64,000 nucleotides of DNA from CAZEQK01 sp964514395. Lineage in GTDB: Bacteria > Bacillota > Bacilli > Tepidibacillales > Tepidibacillaceae. Each line of letters opens with the position of its first letter. Within the stretch, counting starts at the first letter, position 1. Under the pieces are notes generated by a model. That model had not been told where the DNA came from, made no database searches, and saw only the letters and a program-made list of their open reading frames with translations. A program made the translations under genes and the position numbers. Below are positions 35,667 to 42,308 of the stretch, piece after piece. The stretch covers positions 83,958 to 147,957 of the forward strand of contig CAZEQK010000002.1 of assembly GCA_964514395.1 (NCBI GenBank). The letters are read 5' to 3'.

Positions 35667-35686
35667 CTTGCAAATATGTTTGCAAG
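35667..35686. repeat. Perfect 8-bp inverted repeat
   Basis: CTTGCAAA TATG TTTGCAAG forms a hairpin at the left edge of the 650-bp non-coding block. It is followed by T-rich DNA on the plus strand, so it may end a rightward transcript. Confidence 0.6.
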
Positions 35687-35787
35687 TATATTTCTTTATA
35701 TTTTTCTTTAATATTTTCTTTAGGGTGTTGCAAGACCCCTTACGAAGCTATGATACTGTAAGCTTAAAGGCACTTCTTTTTTTTGTC

Positions 35788-35948
35788 ACTGTACCTAACG
35801 TAGAGTACAGAACTATACCTAACGTAGTGGACAGTACTGTACCTAACGTAGTGGACAGTCGTGACTGTACCTGAATTAGAGTACAGTTGTATGTAACCCG
35901 TTGATACATAAGGATTTAAAAACGACTGTACCTAACGTAGTGGACAGT
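35788..35948. repeat. Five 24-bp imperfect palindromes
   Basis: Copies at 35788, 35812, 35836, 35864 and 35925. The first three are exact tandem 24-bp units. Each has ACTGTAC-type left and ACAGT-type right arms. The loop TAACGTAG is kept in four copies. Copy 5 is extended to 9-bp perfect arms (AACGACTGT/ACAGTCGTT). The copies could be protein-binding sites or RNA hairpins on either strand. Confidence 0.85.
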
Positions 35949-35972
35949 CGTTAAATTATTGCTTTGTTTTAT

Positions 35973-36092
35973 GAGGCAGGTAAGGATTTGCACCTTACAT
36001 GAAGTTGACCTTTGAAGCACTCCAGTGTTTCCGACTTATGGAATGGTCTGCTGCTCTTACTCACTTGCGTCTACCTATTCCGCCACTGCCTC
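35973..36092 (-). ncRNA. tRNA-like RNA, leucine-type arms with enlarged centre
   Basis: 120 nt. A perfect 7-bp acceptor stem GAGGCAG/CTGCCTC, a leucine-type D arm (GCGGAATAGGTAGACGC) and a T arm TAAGG-TGCAAAT-CCTTA are clear. Between D and T arms there are about 68 nt instead of the usual 45 or so in a class II tRNA. A TTCC-ATAAGTC-GGAA hairpin could be the anticodon arm (anticodon AAG), but position 37 is not a purine. The T loop has G for the second T, and CCA is not encoded. It may be a decayed tRNA, a tRNA with an insertion or a tRNA-like part of a larger phage RNA. Confidence 0.55.
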
Positions 36093-36109
36093 ATATTAAA
36101 CATAAAAAA

Positions 36110-36189
36110 ACAGCTGAAGGTGCATAGCCAGACATACTTATCAGGTATCTCCCTTTGCACGACTCCCTCCGCGTTGGGCCATCAGCTGT
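36110..36189. ncRNA. 80-nt closed structured element
   Basis: An 8-bp outer stem ACAGCTGA/TCAGCTGT closes about 64 nt that contain an inner GTGCA/TGCAC stem and an ATAC/GTAT hairpin. On the minus strand the outer stem ends in TTTTTTT, as in an intrinsic terminator, and the tRNA-like RNA begins 12 nt later. On the plus strand there are five T. The strand is undecided and minus is favoured. It is not recognised as a known RNA. Confidence 0.4.
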
Positions 36190-36271
36190 TTTTGTATATC
36201 AGCCATCTCTTATTAAGGTTGATGGCAAACCCCTATGTAGTAGGAGTGGATTAACGAAAATTAATGAGTAT

Positions 36272-36799
36272 TTAATTTACTGCTTCCTGAGAAAATGGCA
36301 TATATTTCGCTCGAGCTTTTTTAACTTCATATTCAGCTATTTCAATAGAATCAAAATAACCAATAACTATTCTTTTTCGATTTACCTGAACTCTTGCTAC
36401 CCATTTTTTATGATATTTGTGCCAATAAACACCTCTAACACCAGATGTATTATTTCGCTGAATTAACTGGTTTTGCTGATTTTCAGCATTGGATACTATA
36501 CGTAAATTATCATCAGTATTATCTAATGTGTTGTGATTGAAATGATCTACATATTTATCATCTGGACAATTAGTTATAAAACGATGTAATCTAATCATTT
36601 TACGTTTCCCATTAGAGTAAATATAACCAACGCAATAAAAGTTCTGTATATCTTCACTCCATTTTACTTTCCATGTTTTAGGAAACTCTTTGACCTTATC
36701 TAATTTATTAGTTGATATTATCGTTTCAATTCGCCCATAATTCTTTGTTTCTAAAAATATAGCAGTAACTTCTCCGCGAATTTCATATTTGTTATTCAC
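36272..36799 (-). CDS. HNH homing endonuclease with AP2 domain
   Basis: About 175 residues. The HNH_3 part (RLHRFITNCPDDKYVDHFNHNTLDNTDDNLRIVSNAENQQN) is followed by an AP2 DNA-binding domain (SGVRGVYWHKYHKKWVARVQVN). This is the usual form of free-standing or intron-borne phage homing endonucleases. GTG 36799 follows GGGAG at 8 nt and overlaps the upstream stop. It lies just before the tRNA-like RNA, so it may have brought or be moving that block. Confidence 0.85.
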   Translation of the reverse strand: MNNKYEIRGEVTAIFLETKNYGRIETIISTNKLDKVKEFPKTWKVKWSEDIQNFYCVGYIYSNGKRKMIRLHRFITNCPDDKYVDHFNHNTLDNTDDNLRIVSNAENQQNQLIQRNNTSGVRGVYWHKYHKKWVARVQVNRKRIVIGYFDSIEIAEYEVKKARAKYMPFSQEAVN

Positions 36800-37079
36800 A
36801 ATTAACACTCCCATTAAACAAAGAACGGAAGTATTCATTAGCTTCCTCTTGAGTTAGTTCGCCTTTTCTAATCATATAAGCAAGCTTGTCTAACTCATTA
36901 TATCCGGGCCACAAACATCCCATATCTCTTTGAAAGTTAGATTGAGGATTTTGTCCAGCTACAGGTTCTACATTTTCGTTCTTTCCACAGAAAGGACAAA
37001 CTATTTCAGTGCCCTTAGCATCTTCCTCTAACACCAAATATCCTTTCTCACATTCATGACATTGCCATTTTTCGAGCAT
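36792..37079 (-). CDS. Zinc-ribbon protein, unknown
   Basis: 95 residues. CHECEKGYLVL and CPFCGKNE form one zinc ribbon. The rest is helical (DKLAYMIRKGELTQEEANEYF). ATG 37079 follows AGGAGAG. It overlaps and is coupled to the homing endonuclease gene. Confidence 0.65.
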   Translation of the reverse strand: MLEKWQCHECEKGYLVLEEDAKGTEIVCPFCGKNENVEPVAGQNPQSNFQRDMGCLWPGYNELDKLAYMIRKGELTQEEANEYFRSLFNGSVNCE

Positions 37080-37146
37080 GATAATCTCTCCTACTAGAAA
37101 CATAATAAAAATGTCTCACAGCTAATATATGTGTCCGAGATAATAC

Positions 37147-37183
37147 AAAAAAAGAATCGGTCAAGGTGTCCCTCAATCGATTC
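37147..37183 (-). terminator. Leftward terminator
   Basis: A GAATCG/CGATTC stem with an inner GAGG/CCTT pair ends on the minus strand in seven T. No annotated gene reads into it from the right, so an unseen leftward transcript may start between here and 37421. Confidence 0.6.
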
Positions 37184-37277
37184 CTCATGATATAAGAATA
37201 ACAGGTTTAAATGGTTACAACGCATTTTTATTTTTTATTTTTCCCTTAAAAATTTCTTAAGATATGATAAACAAAAA

Positions 37278-37335
37278 ACCTTAAGTTTATATAAACAATA
37301 AACGTAAGGTAAATTTATTAGATATAATTTACCTT
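37278..37335. promoter_or_regulatory. Leader with two mutually exclusive hairpins
   Basis: Segment A (37278-37290) pairs with segment B (37298-37310), 12 of 13 bp. B and its extension (37306-37315) pair perfectly with segment C (37326-37335), 10 bp. The two hairpins share AAGGT and cannot form together. The element lies 86 bp before the GIY-YIG/DnaB-like gene. It could be an attenuator or a set of alternating operators. Confidence 0.6.
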
Positions 37336-37420
37336 AATTCCATAATTATGCTTATTGATATATAATATTCAGAGAGAGTGCTTGAAAATTGTAAAAAATA
37401 GACTTAAAGGTGGTGAAGTA

Positions 37421-38587
37421 ATGGATAGTAAATTTTATATTTATAGATTTTTAGATGAAGATGATTCCATACTATATATTGGAAGGACTAATGATATTTA
37501 TAGAAGAATATTAAAGGAACATTTTACTTCTTTAGGACATCTTCCCTTTAAATGTTATCAATCTATAGAAAAAGTCCAATATGCTGAATTTGAAAATGAA
37601 TCAGAAGAAGTTGCTTATGAGGCTATATTAATTAATAAATTAAAACCTAAATATAATATTCAATTTAAAGATGAGGGATATTTCAATGTTAAACTACCTA
37701 ATATAGAATGGAAAGATTTTGTATTTCCTTATGATTATTACCTAGATTATTTGAAAAATAGAAAAATAAATACTCAACATATAAAAGACTTTATTATAAA
37801 CAAAATACATTATGATTCTATTGATACTACTTTATTAAAAACTGGATTTAATACATTTGATAAAGTCACACCAATTAGTAATACAGATTTTATTTTGGTT
37901 GCAGGCGAAACAGCAAAAACGGCCTATGCCTTAAATATTTGTTCTAATATGGCAATCTTCCAAAATAAAAAAGTCTTATATGTCAATTTGAAAGAAGATG
38001 GAGAAATTTTAGCTGAAAAATTAATTGCTATGAATAGTCACTTAACTCTAGAAAAAGTAAGAAAAAATTTATTTACAGAAGATGAAGTTAAAAAATATGC
38101 TGCGATTGTAAATATGCTATCTCAAACTGAAATACAGTTTACAAATCTAAGTTATGAAAATAAAACAATAGATAATATTATCGATACAATAAAGACTGAT
38201 TCTTATGATTTTATAATAATTGATGATTTACAATCTATAGTTAATGATAAAGATATATATATAAAAGATAAAACCATTGAAGTTATGCAAAAACTAAAAA
38301 ATCTTACAACAGATATTAAGACTCCTTTACTCCTATTATCAAGCATTCCATTAGATAAAATATCGTCAAGGCAGGACCATAGACCAATTATTTCTGACTT
38401 TGAATATGATAGCATGAGATCATTTCCAGATATTATTAAATTTATATATAGAGATGATTATTATGATTTTGAAACAACAAAACGGAATATAATTGAAGTG
38501 ATTGTATCTAAAAGTCGACTGAATCATTCATTTGCATTTGAATTAGTAATATTAGATTCTTATAATAATATAGTTAATATAGAATAA
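37421..38587 (+). CDS. GIY-YIG nuclease fused to DnaB-like ATPase domain
   Basis: 388 residues. Residues 5-80 are a GIY-YIG domain with IYRF, YIGRT (19-23), YRR, Glu67 and Asn79, so its active site looks intact. Residues about 138-385 follow the DnaB helicase C-terminal pattern: TGFNTFDKV, FILVAGETAKTAYALNIC (Walker A region), FIIIDDLQSI (Walker B), then HRPIISDF and FPDIIKFIYRDDYY. The P-loop reads AGETAKT. It lacks the GKT glycine and is shortened, so ATP binding may be altered. There is no primase-binding N-terminus. ATG 37421 follows AAAGGTGGTG. It is very AT-rich and opposite to the phage late genes, so it looks like acquired cargo. Confidence 0.85.
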   Translation: MDSKFYIYRFLDEDDSILYIGRTNDIYRRILKEHFTSLGHLPFKCYQSIEKVQYAEFENESEEVAYEAILINKLKPKYNIQFKDEGYFNVKLPNIEWKDFVFPYDYYLDYLKNRKINTQHIKDFIINKIHYDSIDTTLLKTGFNTFDKVTPISNTDFILVAGETAKTAYALNICSNMAIFQNKKVLYVNLKEDGEILAEKLIAMNSHLTLEKVRKNLFTEDEVKKYAAIVNMLSQTEIQFTNLSYENKTIDNIIDTIKTDSYDFIIIDDLQSIVNDKDIYIKDKTIEVMQKLKNLTTDIKTPLLLLSSIPLDKISSRQDHRPIISDFEYDSMRSFPDIIKFIYRDDYYDFETTKRNIIEVIVSKSRLNHSFAFELVILDSYNNIVNIE

Positions 38588-38600
38588 CCTAAATAATAAC

Positions 38601-38624
38601 GGCCTATATCTATAGATATAGGCC
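38601..38624. terminator. 24-bp perfect palindrome after the GIY-YIG/DnaB-like gene
   Basis: GGCCTATATC-TATA-GATATAGGCC lies 13 bp after the stop. It is a probable terminator hairpin, although the following tract is only moderately T-rich. Confidence 0.6.
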
Positions 38625-38668
38625 TCTCTATTTATAACATATAAAATTATTTATATATTTTTAGGATT

Positions 38669-38869
38669 TTATATCTCCTTTCCACAATCATGACAAATTG
38701 TATATGTTTCATCGGTACCGCTAATTGGGATAGTTTCAAAATTATCATGATTGCATTCCTGGTCCATAAGCTCTTCTTCGCAGTCTGTACAGTTATCTAA
38801 TATTTCATATCCATTGATAAATTTAGTATCACAATTTGCTTCCCTACCGCAAAAAGTACATTTATTCAT
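38669..38869 (-). CDS. Small zinc-ribbon protein
   Basis: 66 residues: CTFCGRE, CTDCEEEL and CHDCGKEI give three cysteine pairs, likely one or two zinc ribbons. ATG 38869 follows AAGGGAAG. An in-frame ATG at 38887 is less likely. Function unknown. Confidence 0.6.
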   Translation of the reverse strand: MNKCTFCGREANCDTKFINGYEILDNCTDCEEELMDQECNHDNFETIPISGTDETYTICHDCGKEI

Positions 38870-38889
38870 TTTTGAACTTCCCTTCACAC

Positions 38890-38970
38890 TTATTTTCTAT
38901 TTTGATAAGCAATAATGCTCACTATCAAGGCTGCCACTGTCACGATCACAATTACAATTACTGCAGTCAT
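38890..38970 (-). CDS. 26-residue membrane peptide
   Basis: A perfect AAGGAGG site precedes ATG 38970. The product is one hydrophobic helix (TAVIVIVIVTVAALIVSIIA) with a short polar end. It resembles small type I toxin-like peptides in size and form, but no antisense RNA is shown. Confidence 0.5.
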   Translation of the reverse strand: MTAVIVIVIVTVAALIVSIIAYQNRK

Positions 38971-39053
38971 ATAATTTACCTCCTTCTTCACAATTTGATA
39001 TACGCGAATTTATATATTATAATCATTTGTAGAAGGGGCTTTCGCCCCAGCTA

Positions 39054-39152
39054 CTATGTTTTTTTCTTTTGATGCTGACTGTTACCGCAGTCGGCATTTT
39101 GTTTTTTCTTGATGTTAGTCAGTGATGTTATAAGTAGTATCCATTTTTCCAT
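39054..39152 (-). CDS. 32-residue basic peptide
   Basis: AAAGGAGGTG precedes ATG 39152. The first part is hydrophobic (WILLITSL) and the rest basic. The gene holds a GC-rich hairpin at about 39074-39096, which on the plus strand is followed by T-runs. Confidence 0.45.
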   Translation of the reverse strand: MEKWILLITSLTNIKKKQNADCGNSQHQKKKT

Positions 39153-39201
39153 GTTTTTCACCTCCTTTCAAAAGCTAATGTTTTACTTCCTGTATTTAAT
39201 A

Positions 39202-39215
39202 TATCATATATGATA
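39202..39215. promoter_or_regulatory. Palindromic operator before the XRE-integrase operon
   Basis: TATCATATATGATA is a perfect 14-bp palindrome. Flanking direct copies of CTGTATTT lie at about 39190 and 39246. It is a probable binding site of the XRE protein encoded downstream. Confidence 0.5.
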
Positions 39216-39295
39216 CTATTAGTCAATTAAAATATTTGACTTTCTGTATTTTTTTTATTAATATAAATATATAAAATACTCAAAGGAGGATTATC

Positions 39296-39505
39296 ATGCC
39301 TTTTACTTATAAACCTTTATTAAAGCTTTTGATTGACCATAATATGAAATTAACCGATTTAAAAAAAGAACTAGGACTAGGTCCATCTACTATAGCTAAA
39401 TTTAGAAAAGATGAACATGTCTCTCTTGAGGTTATTGATAAACTATGTTCACTTTTTAAAGTGCAACCTAATGAAATAATTGAGTGGAGGGAGGATGAAA
39501 AATAA
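39296..39505 (+). CDS. XRE-family regulator next to integrase
   Basis: 69 residues, one helix-turn-helix (KLTDLKKELGLGPSTIAKFRKDEHVSLEVI), the short YozG-like Cro/C1 type. AAAGGAGG precedes ATG 39296. Its last base is the first base of the integrase gene, so the two are made together. It probably controls integrase level or excision. Confidence 0.8.
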   Translation: MPFTYKPLLKLLIDHNMKLTDLKKELGLGPSTIAKFRKDEHVSLEVIDKLCSLFKVQPNEIIEWREDEK

Positions 39506-40650
39506 TGCCTTTCTACAAAGATGAAAAAACTGGTACTTATTATTTTAAAATCAACTATAAGGATAACGGGAAATATAAACAAATTCTTCGAAGAGGCTTT
39601 AAAGGTATAAGAGAAGTAAAAGCAGCCATGGTTGAAATTGAGAATCAAATTAACAAAGGAACATTTATTAAGCCATCCACAATGCTTTATCGTGATTTCA
39701 TAGAAGATTGGATGGAAGATAAAAAAATAAATATTAAACCTAGTACATGGAAAAATTATGCTAATCTCGTTAAAAATCACATACTGCCCATGAGGAAAAA
39801 TTATAAAGAGAAAGAAGTCGGGCTTGGTGACAAAGAGATAGGGAATATGACGTTTCGACACATTCAAGACCTTATTAATCACATGTTCAAAACATCGGAA
39901 CTTTCAGATGAAAATATTCAAAAATGTTATGCACTAATTAAAGAATCACTAAAACAAGCAAAAGTAGAAAAAAAGATTTCTGAAAACCCAGCAGAATTTG
40001 TTAAACGGCCTACATCACGAAAAAAAGAAATGAAAGTTTGGTCACTTGAAGAAGCTCACAAGTTTTTAAAAACTGCAAAAGAAAATAGATATTACATTGT
40101 ATTTCTCTTAGCACTAACAACTGGCATGAGACAGGGAGAAATTCTTGGTCTTAGATGGCAAGATGTAGATTTTGAGAGAAGAATAGTATCTGTTACTCAA
40201 ATACTCACTCATGATGGTAAAGGGTTTGAGAGTGGTGCAAAAACAAAAGCTGGATCACGCCCTATTAAAGTGGATGTTGAAACAATGAAAGAACTCAGTG
40301 ACCATCTAAGAAAATCAAAAGAAGAAAAAATGGCCAATCGTTCTATATATCAAGATAACGGTCTTGTAGCTTGTACATCACTCGGTACTCCTGTTTCACC
40401 AAGAAACATAAATAGAAGTTTTCATCGATTAATTGAAAAAGCGAATGTTACAAAGATTAGATTTCATGATTTAAGACATACACACGCAACATTTCTAATT
40501 AAAAACAGAGAAACGCCTCAGTCTATTGCTGACCGTATGGGATGGGCTGATACACGTATGATAGATAAATACGCTCATATTCGTCCAGATATACAAGAAG
40601 ATACTGCAGATATGTTTGGTAAGACATTTTATAACGATAAAACAATCTAA
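39505..40650 (+). CDS. int: Tyrosine recombinase (phage integrase)
   Basis: 381 residues. An arm-binding N-terminus (about 1-55, with YYFKINYKDNGKYKQ), a SAM-like core-binding domain (about 60-165), then the catalytic domain with Arg209 (TGMRQGE), His321 and Arg324 (HDLRHTHA), Trp347 and Tyr356 (DKYAHI). All catalytic residues are present. It lies beside and reads toward tRNA-Val, the likely attachment site. The repressor module is 33 kb away. Confidence 0.95.
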   Translation: MPFYKDEKTGTYYFKINYKDNGKYKQILRRGFKGIREVKAAMVEIENQINKGTFIKPSTMLYRDFIEDWMEDKKINIKPSTWKNYANLVKNHILPMRKNYKEKEVGLGDKEIGNMTFRHIQDLINHMFKTSELSDENIQKCYALIKESLKQAKVEKKISENPAEFVKRPTSRKKEMKVWSLEEAHKFLKTAKENRYYIVFLLALTTGMRQGEILGLRWQDVDFERRIVSVTQILTHDGKGFESGAKTKAGSRPIKVDVETMKELSDHLRKSKEEKMANRSIYQDNGLVACTSLGTPVSPRNINRSFHRLIEKANVTKIRFHDLRHTHATFLIKNRETPQSIADRMGWADTRMIDKYAHIRPDIQEDTADMFGKTFYNDKTI

Positions 40651-40735
40651 TATTTTTTTAGACATGTTTCGTATCAAATTCGTATCATTTAGCTTTTTTG
40701 TATGAAAAATCAAATATGCCTATTTATTAAAACAA

Positions 40736-40763
40736 CAAAAAAACCCTTGAATATCAAGGGTTT
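40736..40763 (-). terminator. tRNA operon terminator
   Basis: A 10-bp stem AAACCCTTGA/TCAAGGGTTT with a 3-nt loop ends in a T-run on the minus strand, just past tRNA-Val. If the phage integrated within the tRNA 3' end, this terminator came with it. Confidence 0.8.
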
Positions 40764-40777
40764 AATTATTATATGTA

Positions 40778-40853
40778 TGGTGGTTCGGACAGGGATCGAA
40801 CCTGCGACCCCTACCATGTCAAGGTAGTGCTCTCCCGCCTGAGCTACCGAACC
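40778..40853 (-). tRNA. tRNA-Val (GAC)
   Basis: 76 nt including an encoded CCA. Acceptor GGTTCGG/CCGAACC. Anticodon arm CTACC-TTGACAT-GGTAG, anticodon GAC. It is last in the operon, with its 3' end facing the prophage integrase. Confidence 0.95.
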
Positions 40854-41011
40854 AAACTATTATTAATATAATATTAATCATGCTATTGAAAATTTTCAAG
40901 TAAAATCATGCTTAAAAAGAAAAAATCGACGTTACAGTCGATGTACACTCAAGAGCACTACAGTCTTTGTTTGCAAAGCTGTATACTCAACGTCGTTGCA
41001 CTCATAAAAAA

Positions 41012-41100
41012 TGGTGCCGAGGACCGGACTTGAACCGGTACGATAGTCACCTACCGCAGGATTTTAAGTCCTGTGCGTCTGCCAATTCCGCCACCCCGGC
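41012..41100 (-). tRNA. tRNA-Leu (UAA)
   Basis: 89 nt with the long class II variable arm and an encoded CCA. Anticodon arm CAGGA-CTTAAAA-TCCTG, anticodon TAA. Confidence 0.95.
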
Positions 41101-41139
41101 ATGGCTGTTATTTCCCCACTTTTGTGGGTATTTTTTTAA

Positions 41140-41215
41140 TGGTGGGCCCAACAGGACTCGAACCTGTGACCAAACGGTTATGAGCCGTTCGCTCTACCAA
41201 CTGAGCTATGGGCCC
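41140..41215 (-). tRNA. tRNA with CAT anticodon (probably Ile2, otherwise elongator Met)
   Basis: 76 nt with CCA. Anticodon arm AACGG-CTCATAA-CCGTT. The CTCATAA loop and the GG/CC closing pairs resemble the lysidine-modified tRNA-Ile more than elongator tRNA-Met. Identity elements cannot be settled by eye. Confidence 0.9.
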
Positions 41216-41236
41216 GTATGCTTCATATAAAAAAAA

Positions 41237-41313
41237 TGGCGGAGCTGACGGGATTCGAACCCGCGATCTCCTGCGTGACAGGCAGGCGTGGTAGGCCACT
41301 ACACTACAGCTCC
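41237..41313 (-). tRNA. tRNA-Asp (GTC)
   Basis: 77 nt with CCA. Acceptor GGAGCTG, anticodon arm CCTGC-CTGTCAC-GCAGG, anticodon GTC, discriminator G. Confidence 0.95.
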
Positions 41314-41411
41314 ATGACCAAAAGTTCACATACGGTTTTTTGTATTGTCATATAGACGTTGTTCCATGAATTATAATTGGTTGGGATAATTGGTTGCACT
41401 CACAATTTAAT

Positions 41412-41487
<76 letters not shown>

Positions 41488-41517
41488 TCAATGTGTCTTA
41501 AATCAGCGACAAAATCT

Positions 41518-41546
41518 ATTATATAATATCTATCACGTAATTGCAA
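41518..41546 (-). promoter_or_regulatory. tRNA operon promoter
   Basis: On the minus strand TTGCAA (41546-41541) and TATAAT (41523-41518) are 17 bp apart, 30 bp before initiator tRNA. A strong sigma-A match. Confidence 0.8.
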
Positions 41547-41725
41547 GAACTTTATTTTGATGCGAATATGTTACGGTGAATGTTTAAAACCAATTGACAG
41601 CGACAAGTGTTATTGTACATACATATTAGCGAAATGTCAATATCTATCTCGTATAATTTTTGGGTAAACTTCTTAAAATAACAAAGTCAAATAAAATGAC
41701 AATAGCGGTAAAGGGGGATACACTT

Positions 41726-42190
41726 TTGGCGAAGCAATATAAGGATAAGCAGATTGCCCGTAAAACCAAAGATATAGAGCTAGCTGAAGAGATAGCGGCT
41801 ACAGTTAATGCTATGGAAGCAGATGTGAACCAAATTACACAGCAGGTCCAGCAACAAGCACAACAACAGACACAACAGCAGACACAACAGCAGACACAAC
41901 AGCAAATGCAACAATCAACACAGCCATCACAGCAGTCTCAACAGATGGAACAGAAGCACCAGGAAAATATGCAGATCATGAACCAAATTCAGCAGTTACA
42001 GCAAACAGTGCAGCAATTCCAAACAGAAATTGGTAAAATGAGCACGGAGTTTGAACAGCTTCATGCCAGTAATATACCGATGCAGCAAATACAGCAAACG
42101 TTAGCCCAAAAGGCCACTGCTTTAATGACGTTAAATAGCCAGCTTCAGCAACAAATTACCCAAATCCAAACCCCAACAGCCAATCAATAA
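41726..42190 (+). CDS. Glutamine-rich coiled-coil protein
   Basis: About 154 residues. Residues 40-90 hold TQQQ repeats coded by ACACAACAGCAG units. The rest is coiled coil. There is no signal peptide. TTG 41726 follows AAAGGGGG at a good spacing. Longer in-frame starts at 41660 and 41696 lack a site. A TTGACA at 41594 may serve as promoter. A terminator follows. Function unknown. The repeat is prone to length change. Confidence 0.65.
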   Translation: MAKQYKDKQIARKTKDIELAEEIAATVNAMEADVNQITQQVQQQAQQQTQQQTQQQTQQQMQQSTQPSQQSQQMEQKHQENMQIMNQIQQLQQTVQQFQTEIGKMSTEFEQLHASNIPMQQIQQTLAQKATALMTLNSQLQQQITQIQTPTANQ

Positions 42191-42198
42191 GTGATAGC

Positions 42199-42236
42199 AA
42201 GCTAGCTGAGATCATTATTTTCTTGGCTAGCTTTTT
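42199..42236 (+). terminator. Terminator of the glutamine-rich gene
   Basis: An 8-bp stem AAGCTAGC/GCTAGCTT is followed by a T-run. Confidence 0.7.
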
Positions 42237-42308
42237 CCTTCATCCTGTATCAATCCTTGAAAACTGGAAATTATATAACTATAACGTTTTTTAGGAGTGT
42301 TGTTTAGC

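Larger units (their letters stand above)
1..40777. mobile_element. Temperate prophage with contractile tail (left end outside window)
   Basis: Integrase, repressor switch, ImmA, lysis, tail, head and packaging genes run as one block up to a tRNA operon. Sheath, tube, tape measure and baseplate W/J/I genes show a contractile tail. GpA-type terminase, lambda-B portal, ClpP-like protease and D/E head proteins show a lambda-like head. All structural frames are intact, so the element may be functional. The integrase lies at the right end beside tRNA-Val, the probable attachment site. The early operon runs leftward out of the window, so the left attachment site is not visible. Confidence 0.95.

Noticed and set aside
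35788..35948. CRISPR array or type III toxin-antitoxin RNA
   Set aside because: The units are palindromic with no unique spacers of constant length, no cas genes lie near, and no ToxN/AbiQ/TenpN-like toxin of about 150-170 residues follows the repeats.
35973..36838. Group I intron around the HNH-AP2 gene
   Set aside because: The insertion in the tRNA-like RNA is far too short for a group I core, and I find no interrupted gene on either side.
41108..41329. Protein frames over the tRNA operon (also 40967-41230)
   Set aside because: They coincide with tRNA genes on the minus strand and only translate tRNA sequence.
41821..41905. Tandem repeat as a mobile or regulatory element
   Set aside because: The ACACAACAGCAG units are in frame and simply code for the TQQQ repeats of the glutamine-rich protein.
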